A stretch of DNA of 64,000 nt, from the NCBI RefSeq assembly GCF_014899185.1, contig NZ_CP045201.1:728501-792500 (forward strand), given 5' to 3'. Below are positions 27,957-36,533 of this stretch, in pieces. Origin of the DNA: Pseudooceanicola spongiae. GTDB taxonomy: Bacteria; Pseudomonadota; Alphaproteobacteria; Rhodobacterales; Rhodobacteraceae. The notes under the pieces were generated by a model. That model did not search any database. It was not told where the DNA came from and saw nothing but the letters and a program-made list of their open reading frames with translations. Both the position numbers and the translations under genes were made by a program. Each line of letters starts with the position of its first letter. Position 1 is the stretch's first letter.

Positions 27957-29273
27957 TCAGGTGGTTGCGTCTATTTCGACGATTTTCGCCTTGAAGCGGC
28001 GGGCGATCTGCAGCGCGTCGGAGAGGGCCTTTTCGCCCTCAACCGTGGTGCAGAGGCGGTCCTGCATCAGCCATTGCCCGGCGACCATGGTGGCGCGCAC
28101 ATCCGTGGGCATCGTCGCGAAGGTCAGCATCGAATAGATGTCGTAGATCGGATGCAGACGCGGATCGGCTAGGGAAATGCGGATCAGGTCGGCCTGTTTG
28201 CCGGGTTCGAGCGAGCCGATGCGCTGCTCCATGCCCAGGGTCGCCGCGCCCTCGATTGTGGCCATGCGGATCACGTCGGTGCAGGGCAGCGGTTGGCGCG
28301 AGCCGCCGGCGATCTTCTGGAACATGGCGGCGGGGGCGAACTGGCTGAAAAGGTCGAGCGTATTGCCCGACATCGGCCCGTCCGTCGCGATGCCGACGTT
28401 GATGCCACGCTCCCGCAGGGCGGTGATCGGGGCGATGCCGCGTCCGGCCTTGCCGTTGGAGCGGGCGTTATAGGCGACGTGGACGCCACGTTCCGCCATC
28501 AGGTCCATGTCGGACCCGGTCGGATACATCACATGGGCGGCGATCAGGGCGGGGCGCAGCAGGCCAGCGCGGTCCGTTACCTCGACTGTTGTTGCATCAA
28601 AGGTGTCGCGGGCCCATTGCACCTCGGGCTGGGTCTCGGCCAGGTGCATCTGCACGGGCAGGCCGGGGTGGGCGTCGGACCACTCAGCAACGCGGGTCAT
28701 GACCTCAAGCCCGGTGGAATAGGGCGCGTGGGGCGCGGCGGAGGCGGTGATGCGGGGGTGATCGCGGTAGAGGTCAGCCAGCGCGTCGAGGCGGGCAAAG
28801 CCTTCGTCCATCGTGGCGTGATCGGGGGCGGCGAAATTGGCCAAGGTCTGGCCGACGACGCCGCGCAGCCCGGACTGGTCCAGCACCGCGCCGATGCGAT
28901 CCTCGAAATAGTACATGTCGGCGACGGTGGTGACACCGCCCCGGATCATCTCCAGTGCGGCCAGACGCGCGCCGACCTCGACGACTTCGGCGGTCACAAG
29001 CGCGCGCTCCAGAGGCAGGATGTAGCGGAACAGGCGGTCGTCGACGTCTTCGCCCAAGCCCCGGAACAGCGTCATCGGCATGTGGCAGTGCGGATTGACC
29101 ATGCCGGGCATGATCAGATCGCCGCCCATGTCCTGTGCGATGCCATAACGCGCAGGGGCGGACCCCGCACCGAGGCCGAGGATCTTGCTGCCCTCGACCG
29201 CGATCCAGCCGCTGGTGATGTCGGTCATGCCCGCATCCATGGTCAGGATGCGGGCGTTGGTCAGAACGATCAT
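27957..29273 (-). CDS. TRZ/ATZ-type metal-dependent amidohydrolase (deaminase-like)
   Basis: This 438-residue amidohydrolase has metal ligands in NPHCHMPMTLFRGLGED, HLAETQPEVQW, AAHVMYP and GIATDGPMSGN. The pattern is that of MTA/SAH-, guanine- and chlorohydrolase-type deaminases, which act on purines, pterins or triazines. The exact substrate cannot be read. The start at 29273 (MIVLTNARIL) overlaps the ABC ATPase stop by four bases, so it is coupled to the importer. Confidence 0.87.
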   Translation of the reverse strand: MIVLTNARILTMDAGMTDITSGWIAVEGSKILGLGAGSAPARYGIAQDMGGDLIMPGMVNPHCHMPMTLFRGLGEDVDDRLFRYILPLERALVTAEVVEVGARLAALEMIRGGVTTVADMYYFEDRIGAVLDQSGLRGVVGQTLANFAAPDHATMDEGFARLDALADLYRDHPRITASAAPHAPYSTGLEVMTRVAEWSDAHPGLPVQMHLAETQPEVQWARDTFDATTVEVTDRAGLLRPALIAAHVMYPTGSDMDLMAERGVHVAYNARSNGKAGRGIAPITALRERGINVGIATDGPMSGNTLDLFSQFAPAAMFQKIAGGSRQPLPCTDVIRMATIEGAATLGMEQRIGSLEPGKQADLIRISLADPRLHPIYDIYSMLTFATMPTDVRATMVAGQWLMQDRLCTTVEGEKALSDALQIARRFKAKIVEIDATT

Positions 29274-30331
29274 GCGGGCTCGGCTGGCAGCAGGCAGCAC
29301 TGTTCGGCCTGCGGGATCAGTACGGCGTTGGAGCCACTCTCGAACGGTTGGGTGAGCGGGCCATTGGCCTTCAGCTCGCCCGCGGGCGTCTCGCACTGGT
29401 ACTGGTAGGCGCGTCCCAGATAGGTGCGCAGACCGAGCGTGGTAGGGATGCCGTCACCGCTGGGCGCGACCAGCAGACCTTCGGGCCGGGTGGCCAGGAT
29501 GAAGTTCTGCGCGGGCACGGTAAAGGTGTCCTTGGGCAGGCTCAGCGTTGCGCCACCGGGCATTTCGGCGCGCACGGCGTCACCGGATTCCGCGATGGCT
29601 TTCATCGGGATCATGTTCTCGAAACCGACGAAATCCGCGACGAAAGCGTTGGCGGGGCGGGAATAGAGCACCTCGGGCGCGTCGAGCTGCATGATGCGGC
29701 CCGCGTTCATGATCGCGACGCGGTCGGAGATCGAAAACGCCTCCTCCTGATCGTGGGTGACGTAGAGCGCGGTGGTGCCGTTGGCCTGCTGCAGGCGGCG
29801 GATTTCGACCCGCATGTCGACGCGCAGCTTGGCGTCGAGGTTTGACAGCGGCTCGTCAAACATCAGCAGCGGCGGTTCGATCACGAGGGCACGGGCGAGG
29901 GCGACGCGCTGGCGCTGACCGCCGGAGAGGTTGGCGGGATAGCGGTCCGCCAGCGCGTTCAGGCCAACGCGGTCGATCATGTCGTTGGCGCGCGTGTTGC
30001 GCTCCTTCGTCGACACGCCGCGTTGTTTCAGCCCGAAAGCGACGTTGTCGCGCACGGTGAGGTGCGGAAACAGCGCGTAGGTCTGGAACACCAGCCCGAT
30101 GTCGCGGGAATGCGCGGGCAGGCGGGTCAGGTCGCGATCGCCGAGCATGATCCTGCCCGCGGTCGGTTCCAGGAAGCCCGCGACAAGGCGCAGCGTCGTG
30201 GTCTTGCCACAGCCCGAGGAGCCGAGCAGCGAGACAAGCTCGCCTTCTGCGATATGCAGCGACAGGTCCTCAAGCACCTTGGTGGTGCCGTAGTGGGCGG
30301 TGACGTTTTCGATGGAGAGGGATACGGTCAT
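29270..30331 (-). CDS. ABC importer ATPase, PotA/Fbp-like
   Basis: This 353-residue ATPase has Walker A GSSGCGKTTT, the signature LSGGQRQRVALARAL, Walker B LLMFDEPLSNLD and a switch His (VTHDQEEAF). A C-terminal TOBE-like extension (FILATRPEGLLVAPSGDG) is typical of polyamine- and iron-type importers. It sits between the permease and amidohydrolase genes and is expected to power uptake of the substrate that the downstream enzymes degrade. Confidence 0.93.
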   Translation of the reverse strand: MTVSLSIENVTAHYGTTKVLEDLSLHIAEGELVSLLGSSGCGKTTTLRLVAGFLEPTAGRIMLGDRDLTRLPAHSRDIGLVFQTYALFPHLTVRDNVAFGLKQRGVSTKERNTRANDMIDRVGLNALADRYPANLSGGQRQRVALARALVIEPPLLMFDEPLSNLDAKLRVDMRVEIRRLQQANGTTALYVTHDQEEAFSISDRVAIMNAGRIMQLDAPEVLYSRPANAFVADFVGFENMIPMKAIAESGDAVRAEMPGGATLSLPKDTFTVPAQNFILATRPEGLLVAPSGDGIPTTLGLRTYLGRAYQYQCETPAGELKANGPLTQPFESGSNAVLIPQAEQCCLLPAEPA

Positions 30332-30343
30332 TCGTCAGGCCCT

Positions 30344-31132
30344 TTACTTGGTCAGGAATGTCAGGCCGAGCGTGCGTTCAACGATGGCCATGACGGCCAC
30401 CGTGACACCCATCAGCAGCACCGACACCGACGCAATGGTCGGATCGAAGAACTGCTCCATATGGGCGAGAAGCTGGATCGGGAGGGTGGAAACGCCGGGG
30501 CCGGTCAGGAAGATCGACACCGAAACGTCATTGAGAGAGGTGATGAACGCCAGGATGAAACCGGCGATGATGCCCGCCTTCACGTTCGGCAGAAGCACGG
30601 TGAAGAAGGCTTTCCAGCGTGGGCAGCCCAGGGAGACGGCGGCCTCTTCGATGGAAAAGTCGAAGGAATTCAACGAGGCACCGACGACGCGCACGCAGTA
30701 GGGCAGCACGATCAGCGCGTGACCGACCAGCAGCGACACCATGATCGGCAGGTTGATCCCCATGGCCAGCGACTTCATCAGCGAAAAACCCAGCACGATT
30801 TCCGGGATCAGGATCGGCAGCACGAAGACGTTGCCGAGAAAGCGCGGCAGCTCGACCCGGTAGCGGGCCATGGCGTAGGCGGCGGGAATGCCGATGCACA
30901 TCGACAGCGCGGTGCCCCCGACCGCCAGCATCAGCGAGGTCAGGAAGGTGCGCTTGAAGGCCGAAATCTCGAACGCGTTCTGATACCAGTGCAGGGTCAG
31001 GCCGCGCGGCGGGAAAGTGAGGAAGGACGTGTCGGAAAACGACGCGCCGATGATGATGATCAGCGGGCCGACGAGGAAGAGAAACGTCAGCACTGCGAAG
31101 GCGATCAACAGCGGATGTGTCTTGCGTTGCAT
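30344..31132 (-). CDS. ABC importer permease, PotC-like
   Basis: This 262-residue inner-membrane permease has about six helices. The EAA loop is seen in EEAAVSLGCPRWKAFFTVLL. It begins MQRKTHPLLIAFAVLTFLFL. It forms the channel with the PotB-like protein whose gene ends 4 bp upstream of its start. Family assignment is clear; substrate is not. Confidence 0.9.
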   Translation of the reverse strand: MQRKTHPLLIAFAVLTFLFLVGPLIIIIGASFSDTSFLTFPPRGLTLHWYQNAFEISAFKRTFLTSLMLAVGGTALSMCIGIPAAYAMARYRVELPRFLGNVFVLPILIPEIVLGFSLMKSLAMGINLPIMVSLLVGHALIVLPYCVRVVGASLNSFDFSIEEAAVSLGCPRWKAFFTVLLPNVKAGIIAGFILAFITSLNDVSVSIFLTGPGVSTLPIQLLAHMEQFFDPTIASVSVLLMGVTVAVMAIVERTLGLTFLTK

Positions 31133-31136
31133 GAGG

Positions 31137-31964
31137 TTACCCCGCGACCGGATTGAGGCGATGCGCCAGTTTCGACATCACGAGGACCGTGGCCAGCGTG
31201 ACCACGACCATGATCGCGGCGACGGTCGATGCGGCGACCCAGTCAAAGCGCACCATGGCGTTCTGATAGAGGAAAGTACCCATCATCATCTGACGCTCGC
31301 CCCCCAGAAGCTGCGGCGTGGCGTAGCTGGTGAACGACCCGGTGAAGACCAGCACGGAGCCGACGATCAGCCCCGGCACGGCCATCGGCAGGACGACCTG
31401 ACGAAAGGCGGCAGAGGGCTTCGCCCCAAGTGAGGCGGCGGCATCGGTGAGGTCCTGCGGGATGCCTTCCAGCACGCCGACAAGGGTCAGGATCATCAGC
31501 GGCACGAACAGGTAGATCATCGCCACGATGACGGAGCCTTGGGTGTAAAGCATTGAAAACGGCTCGGTTATCGCGCCGATCCAGATCAGGAAGTTGTTCA
31601 GGATGCCGTTCTTGCCCAGGATCACCAGCCAGGCGAAGGAGCGCACGACAACCCCCGTCAGCAGCGGGAATACTGCGGCGATAATCAGCAGGCTTTTCAG
31701 CCGCCCTGGGGTCTTGGCGACGACCCAGGCGGTGGCAAAGCCGACGGCGACCGAGACGATGGTGGTGATCAGCGCGACCTCCATCGTGCGCCACAGCACC
31801 GTGGTGCGAAAGCGGGAGTTGAAGAAGGCGGCGTAGGTGGCAAACGGTCCCTTGGGGTCGCCAAACGTGGTGGCGAAGGTCGAAAGTACCGGCAGACCAA
31901 GGAACAGCAGCACGAGCAATGTGGCCGGGGTGGCCAGCGCCCAGGCGCGCAATCGGGGGGGCAT
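31137..31964 (-). CDS. ABC importer permease, PotB-like
   Basis: This 275-residue permease has about six hydrophobic helices and the EAA loop DAAASLGAKPSAAFRQVVLP. It is the first permease gene after the binding-protein gene, separated from it by 97 bp that contain a GC-rich stem-loop. It pairs with the PotC-like permease. Confidence 0.9.
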   Translation of the reverse strand: MPPRLRAWALATPATLLVLLFLGLPVLSTFATTFGDPKGPFATYAAFFNSRFRTTVLWRTMEVALITTIVSVAVGFATAWVVAKTPGRLKSLLIIAAVFPLLTGVVVRSFAWLVILGKNGILNNFLIWIGAITEPFSMLYTQGSVIVAMIYLFVPLMILTLVGVLEGIPQDLTDAAASLGAKPSAAFRQVVLPMAVPGLIVGSVLVFTGSFTSYATPQLLGGERQMMMGTFLYQNAMVRFDWVAASTVAAIMVVVTLATVLVMSKLAHRLNPVAG

Positions 31965-31990
31965 GTCAGGTGTCCTTTAACAAAGCGATA

Positions 31991-32016
31991 CGGGGCGGCT
32001 TTTCAAAACCGCCCCG
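31991..32016 (-). terminator. Stem-loop between binding-protein and permease genes (ABC importer)
   Basis: CGGGGCGG (31991-31998) pairs with CCGCCCCG (32009-32016), and the inner TTTT/AAAA can extend it around a bulged C. There is no T tract, so it is more likely a partial terminator or 3' mRNA-stabilising hairpin. It could raise binding-protein expression over that of the permeases. Confidence 0.55.
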
Positions 32017-32061
32017 CGTCAAGATCAGATCAGACCCAAAGGACTGATCAGAAACAATGGC

Positions 32062-33078
32062 TTACATGCCGAAGATTTCGTTCCAGCGATCGATCCAGTC
32101 GGATTTGTTCGCGTTCATCTTGGCATAGTCCATGGTGTTCAGAGCGGCAATGGCATCGGCGCCATAGGTCCACATGGCGGCCTGCTCGTCCGAGAGTTTG
32201 ACGTTGGTGTTGATCGGGGCGTCAACGCCTTCTTCGGCCTGTTTCTGCTGCACTTCGTCGGACAGCAGGAAGTTGATGAACTGATAGGCCAGCTCGGGGT
32301 TTTCGGCGCCGGTGGGGATGTTGACGGTGTTCAGAACCGCGATATCGCCATCGTCCAGATCGGCCCAGGTCATTGTGGGCACGGCTTCTTTCAGGGATTT
32401 CAGGGTGAAATCCTGGGTCATGGTGACGAAGGCTTCGCCGGTCGAGATCAGGTTCACCATCTCGGAGCCGGTGTTGTAGTTCTTGGCGACGTTGGGTTCG
32501 ATTGCCTTGACGGCTTCAAAGGCACCATCAGAATCCGCGTAGGCATCAACGCCCGCGTGGGTGCCGGCCTGAACGACGAACATCGGGCCTGCGGTGGTGG
32601 TGATGCCGGGCAGGGAGATCTTGCCGGCCAGGTCTTCGCGCCAGAGGTCATCCCACTTGGTGATCGGCGCGACCGTGGCGCTGTCGTAGACCACGCCAAT
32701 GCGGCCAACGGTATAGGCCGGGCCAAAGCCACCCTGCGGATCGCGGGCGATTTCGTAAATGTTTTCAATGTTCGGCACCTTGGAGGCGTCGAATTTCTGG
32801 AAGGTGCCGGCCTCGACGCCGATCTGGGAATAGGCGTCGGTGAGGAATATCACGTCGACGCCCTTGTTGCCGCGCGCCTGCAGTTTGCCGAGGCGGTCGG
32901 CGTTGTTGCCGGTCTCGAAGACGACGTCGCAGCCGCACTGAGCCTTGAACGGCTCGATGATGTTCGCGTTCAGCTTGTCGCCGTTATAGCCCCACCAGGA
33001 GATGGTCAGCGTTTCCGCCTGCGCCGAAGCGGCCGAGGCGATGAGGGCGAGGGCGGAGATTTGCGCCAGTCTTTTCAT
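32062..33078 (-). CDS. Periplasmic solute-binding protein, PotD/F-like
   Basis: This 338-residue protein has a cleavable signal (MKRLAQISALALIASAASAQ, cut after AQA) and a mature start ETLTISWWGYNGDKL typical of polyamine-type extracellular binding proteins. The C-terminal half includes GAENPELAYQFINFLLS. The start at 33078 follows AGGGAAA. It is the first gene of a binding protein-permease-permease-ATPase-amidohydrolase-nucleoside hydrolase operon. Polyamine binding is not supported by context; a purine- or nucleoside-like ligand is inferred. Confidence 0.9.
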   Translation of the reverse strand: MKRLAQISALALIASAASAQAETLTISWWGYNGDKLNANIIEPFKAQCGCDVVFETGNNADRLGKLQARGNKGVDVIFLTDAYSQIGVEAGTFQKFDASKVPNIENIYEIARDPQGGFGPAYTVGRIGVVYDSATVAPITKWDDLWREDLAGKISLPGITTTAGPMFVVQAGTHAGVDAYADSDGAFEAVKAIEPNVAKNYNTGSEMVNLISTGEAFVTMTQDFTLKSLKEAVPTMTWADLDDGDIAVLNTVNIPTGAENPELAYQFINFLLSDEVQQKQAEEGVDAPINTNVKLSDEQAAMWTYGADAIAALNTMDYAKMNANKSDWIDRWNEIFGM

Positions 33079-33335
33079 TGGATTTCCCTGTCTAGGTAAG
33101 AAGTGCATGTCCAGAATCGGACGGTGATCCTGATTTATGTGACGAGTGACGTATACCTGCGGCAACCGAAAAAGCACGGGTTTGCTGATTTGGCGGGCAG
33201 TCGGAAAACTCATTTGCACACATCTTAATCGCGCACTCGCGCTTGGCGCGAGCGGGGCCTGAGGTGCACTGATCTGCGCTGTGCCGGGGCCGCGCGGGGG
33301 GCGCAGATGGTGTTGCGATGGCCGGATCGGTGTGT

Positions 33336-33374
33336 CGGTATCCGGTCGGTATTGCGGCGGTATCTGAACGGTGC
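33336..33374 (+). repeat. Dispersed 11-bp-periodic repeat, copy 3
   Basis: CGGTAT starts at 33336, 33347 and 33358 and CGGTGC at 33369, at exact 11-bp steps, followed by GATTTCGC. The CGGTGC end lies 10 bp from the stop codon of the minus-strand adenine-deaminase-like gene. This mirrors the position of copy 1 relative to oxyR. Confidence 0.75.
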
Positions 33375-33384
33375 GATTTCGCCA

Positions 33385-35253
33385 TCACCAGACCACCGGA
33401 TGGGTGGCGCCGGTGGCGACATTGACCAGCCCTTCGGGCGCGTGATCGGACGGCGCGACGAGGCACCATTTCCACGGCGAGCAGGTCAGGGTGGCCCAGG
33501 CGAGGCGCTCGGGGAAGCCGGGTTGCCAGCGCGGGTTGAAGCTCGGCTCGTACATCCACTCGATGCCCTCGGCGGCTGTCAGCAGCGCCTGCATGTCGGC
33601 GTCCAGTGCGGCGGCGGGGCGCGCGCTCATCAGACCGGCGATTTCCCAGCGGATGGTGGCGAGGACCTCGCCGCCGGAAACCAGCGCCCAGCCGCCGTCC
33701 ATGTCGGCGACGGTGTTGGCGGCCAGCGCCATGGCGTCGTCGGAGGAGCCGCAGGCCCAGAGGTTGTGCTTGTCATGCGCCATCGAGCAGGCGAGCGCGG
33801 TGTCGGGTGTCCTCGGCCCGCAGCCGAGCCAGAACATCTTAGAGACCGCGCCTTGGCCGGAGAACCGGTCGATCACGGCGAATTTGGTGACGTTCTGGGC
33901 TGAGGAGCGTTGCACAGCGCCGCCCGTCACGGGCAGCTCCGTCGTCAGGAAGTCGTCGGCCCAGTGGAAGGGGCGCAGCAGGGCGGCGGTGGCGGTGCCG
34001 CGGCCCTCAGGGGCTTTGATGCGGAAGTCATCAGCCACGAGCGCGCGGCCGACGTTGATCGTCTTGCGGGCCCAGTCGGGCCAGTCGATCTGGGGGATGT
34101 CCGCCAGATACTCGGTGCCGAGGGAGACCTGCGCGCCATCGGCCCAGACCTGATCGATGCTGAAGCTGTCGACATCGTTCAGCAGCACGATATCGGCGTA
34201 GCGACCGGGGGCGATCATGCCCACCCAGGCCTCAAGCCGCATGTGGCGGGCGGGGTTGATGGTGGCGCACTGGATGGCGATTTCCGGCGCAAGGCCCGCC
34301 TTGATCGCGGTGCGCACGTTGTGATCCGTCGCGCCGGTGTTCAGCGTGTCGGTGGCGGAGCGGTCATCGGTGGCGAAGGCGACGCGGGACCAGTCCTTGA
34401 GGCCGAGGGCGAGCAGACCCGAGACCATCTCGGGCAGGGAATGGATACGCAACTCGATGAACAGACCGGCGGCGAGCTTGTCCATCGCCTCCTCAGCTGT
34501 CCACATCTCGTGGTCGGAGGAGATCCCGGCGGCGGCGAAGGCGTTGATGGTGGGCAGATCGGTGAGGCCGGCGGCGTGCCCCTCGACCACGGCGCGGCGT
34601 TCCAGCGTGGCGCGGATCATGCCCCAGAGACGCTCGTGCGAGGGGTTTTCCGGGTCGCTGACACCGGGCCAGTCCATCACCTCGTCGAGGCCGGCAACCA
34701 TGCGCGAGGCATCAAGGAAATCGCGCTGCGCGTCGTAGCCGAGCCAGCCGCCGCCATGTTCATAAGCGGTCGGGGGAACGGCAGAGCCGGGCAGCGGGAA
34801 GATCTTCAGCGGCGAGCCCTGACGGCGGGCTTCGAGCCAGAAATCGAGCGTGCGGTCGGCGTTGACGTTGGAGAATTCGTGGCTGGCCTCGCAGGTCCAG
34901 GTGTTGCCGCGCGGGATGACGAGGGCCGCCTCATACTCCGGCGTCAGGTGCGAGGATTCGATGTGCTTGTGGACCTCGCCAAGGCCGGGGATGGCCGAGA
35001 GGTCGGGCAGGTTCACGCGGGTCGTGGCGGTGCCCTGCCAGCTGCCGATGGGGCCGGTATAGGCGACGCGGCGGTCCTTGATGACGATCTCACGCTCCTC
35101 GCGCCAGATCCCGGTGCCGGTGTCGAGCAGACGCCCGACGCTGAGCACGCAGTCGGCGGGGGCACGGCCAAGCGCGACCTGCACGAGGTGACGACGGATC
35201 GCGACCTCGGTTTCGGGGTTCAGGTCGACGTCGGAGGGGCTGTGCTGGGTCAT
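33385..35253 (-). CDS. Adenine deaminase-like amidohydrolase
   Basis: This 622-residue protein resembles adenine deaminase in architecture: N-terminal VLSVGRLLDTGTG, metal motif VHKHIESSHLTPEYEA, GISSDHEMWTAEEA, FATDDRSA, INPARHMRLEAWVGMIAPG, and the C-terminal HNLWACGSSDDAM with WEIAGLMSARP. The usual Asp before the HxH metal pair is replaced (GEVHKH), and overall it looks divergent, so the base it deaminates may not be adenine. It is upstream of the importer operon on the same strand, separated by a repeat element. Confidence 0.82.
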   Translation of the reverse strand: MTQHSPSDVDLNPETEVAIRRHLVQVALGRAPADCVLSVGRLLDTGTGIWREEREIVIKDRRVAYTGPIGSWQGTATTRVNLPDLSAIPGLGEVHKHIESSHLTPEYEAALVIPRGNTWTCEASHEFSNVNADRTLDFWLEARRQGSPLKIFPLPGSAVPPTAYEHGGGWLGYDAQRDFLDASRMVAGLDEVMDWPGVSDPENPSHERLWGMIRATLERRAVVEGHAAGLTDLPTINAFAAAGISSDHEMWTAEEAMDKLAAGLFIELRIHSLPEMVSGLLALGLKDWSRVAFATDDRSATDTLNTGATDHNVRTAIKAGLAPEIAIQCATINPARHMRLEAWVGMIAPGRYADIVLLNDVDSFSIDQVWADGAQVSLGTEYLADIPQIDWPDWARKTINVGRALVADDFRIKAPEGRGTATAALLRPFHWADDFLTTELPVTGGAVQRSSAQNVTKFAVIDRFSGQGAVSKMFWLGCGPRTPDTALACSMAHDKHNLWACGSSDDAMALAANTVADMDGGWALVSGGEVLATIRWEIAGLMSARPAAALDADMQALLTAAEGIEWMYEPSFNPRWQPGFPERLAWATLTCSPWKWCLVAPSDHAPEGLVNVATGATHPVVW

Positions 35254-35355
35254 CGGGGTCCTGTGGTCTTCGGTGGGCCTGCGCAGGCCCTCAGTTGAAC
35301 CGGGGGTAAATCATGCGCGAAAGACCGGCAAGAGACGGCGTTGCGCGGATTTGTG

Positions 35356-36084
35356 TCAGGCTTGGAGCGGGTCGCGCCTCAGCTCCTGGCGCAGGAACAG
35401 CGCATAGCCGGCCAGCACCATCAGCGCGAGGGCAAACCATGTCAGGGCATAGCTGAGGTGGGCATTGCGGAACTTGATCACCGTCTGCCCGCCACGCGGC
35501 CAGCTGTCATTGTCGGTCTTTTCCTGATCGACGAAATAGGGCGCGGTGGTCAGGTCCTTGGCGGCGGCGATCTCGGCCACGTCGCGGCGATACCAGGCGC
35601 CGTCCTCGGGGCGGTTGTCCTGACTGAACAGCCAGCCTTTATCCTCGGAGATGCGCAGCAGGCCGGTGACGGTCTGCTCGCCCATGGGCGCTTTGCGGGT
35701 CGCGGGATCGCGCAGTTCCTCCGGCACGACGCCGCGGTTGATCAGCACGGTGGTGCCATCGTCGCGCAGCAGCGGCGTCAGGACCCAGTAGGCGGGGCCG
35801 AAATCGGAGGGGGTGTAGACCTGCACCTCGTCGTCGTTGAGGAAGGTGCCGTGCAGGGTGACATGGCGGTATTCATCGCCCTCGCGCGTGATCGAGGGCC
35901 ACTCGGCCGCATCGGGGGCGGGCTGGGCCGGGGCGTGGACGCGGGCGTCGACACGCTCGATCAGGGCGACCTTCCAGTGCAGGCGCTTGACCTGCCATGT
36001 GCCGAGGCTTGCAAAGCCGATGACGCCGAGGGCGGCGACAAGGGTGACGATGATCAGCAGGGGCCAGCGACGGGGACGGGACAT
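35356..36084 (-). CDS. SURF1 family oxidase assembly protein
   Basis: This 242-residue protein has one helix at each end (LLIIVTLVAALGVIGFASLG and LTWFALALMVLAGYALFL) and an extracytoplasmic middle with LGTWQVKRLHWK and VLINRGVVP. SURF1 proteins help heme insertion into terminal oxidases. It lies just downstream of cyoABCD. The start at 36084 (MSRPRRWP) is chosen by family length; 36102 is possible, and neither has a good ribosome binding site. A terminator separates it from cyoD. Confidence 0.88.
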   Translation of the reverse strand: MSRPRRWPLLIIVTLVAALGVIGFASLGTWQVKRLHWKVALIERVDARVHAPAQPAPDAAEWPSITREGDEYRHVTLHGTFLNDDEVQVYTPSDFGPAYWVLTPLLRDDGTTVLINRGVVPEELRDPATRKAPMGEQTVTGLLRISEDKGWLFSQDNRPEDGAWYRRDVAEIAAAKDLTTAPYFVDQEKTDNDSWPRGGQTVIKFRNAHLSYALTWFALALMVLAGYALFLRQELRRDPLQA

Positions 36085-36115
36085 GACGCACACTCGGGAC
36101 ATTGGGAAGGGGAAA

Positions 36116-36149
36116 AACAAAAACGGGGCCGGGCGGGCCGGCCCCGTTT
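36116..36149 (-). terminator. Terminator between cyoD and the SURF1 gene
   Basis: A 10-bp stem (36121-36130 with 36140-36149, AAACGGGGCC and its complement) is followed on the minus strand by a T-rich tail. It overlaps the region upstream of the SURF1 start and may reduce read-through from cyo. Confidence 0.75.
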
Positions 36150-36167
36150 GAAGGGTCAGGTGAGGTC

Positions 36168-36533
36168 TCAGCCCTGTTGGGACTGCAGCGACATCATCTT
36201 GTCCATGTCGGGCATCGGCATCATGTTTTCGTTCATGTTGTGCATGACCCAGAGCGAGCCTGCCAGAACGATGACCAGAATGACGACGGCGAGAATGGTC
36301 GCCGCGATGGTCCAGCCGCCCTCAGCCTTGGAGTTGAGGTGCAGGAAGTAGACCAGGTGGACGATGATCTGCAGGGCCGCGAAGCCCATGATGATCCCGA
36401 TCTTGATGTAGCGCGAGAAATCCGGCTCTCCCAGGATGATCCCGAAGGGGATCACCGTCAGGATGGCGGCCAGCACGAAGCCGGTCATCAGCTGGTTCAT
36501 CGTACCGTGGCTATGGTTTGAATGATCGCTCAT
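36168..36533 (-). CDS. cyoD: Cytochrome bo3 ubiquinol oxidase subunit IV
   Basis: This 121-residue protein has three helices (MTGFVLAAILTVIPFGIIL, IKIGIIMGFAALQIIVHLV, AATILAVVILVIVLAGSLWV). The LVYFLHLN segment is typical. It is a small structural subunit of the quinol oxidase. The start overlaps the cyoC stop as TGATG. The C-terminus is methionine-rich (MHNMNENMMPMPDMDKMM), which is unusual and could bind copper; this is speculative. Confidence 0.92.
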   Translation of the reverse strand: MSDHSNHSHGTMNQLMTGFVLAAILTVIPFGIILGEPDFSRYIKIGIIMGFAALQIIVHLVYFLHLNSKAEGGWTIAATILAVVILVIVLAGSLWVMHNMNENMMPMPDMDKMMSLQSQQG

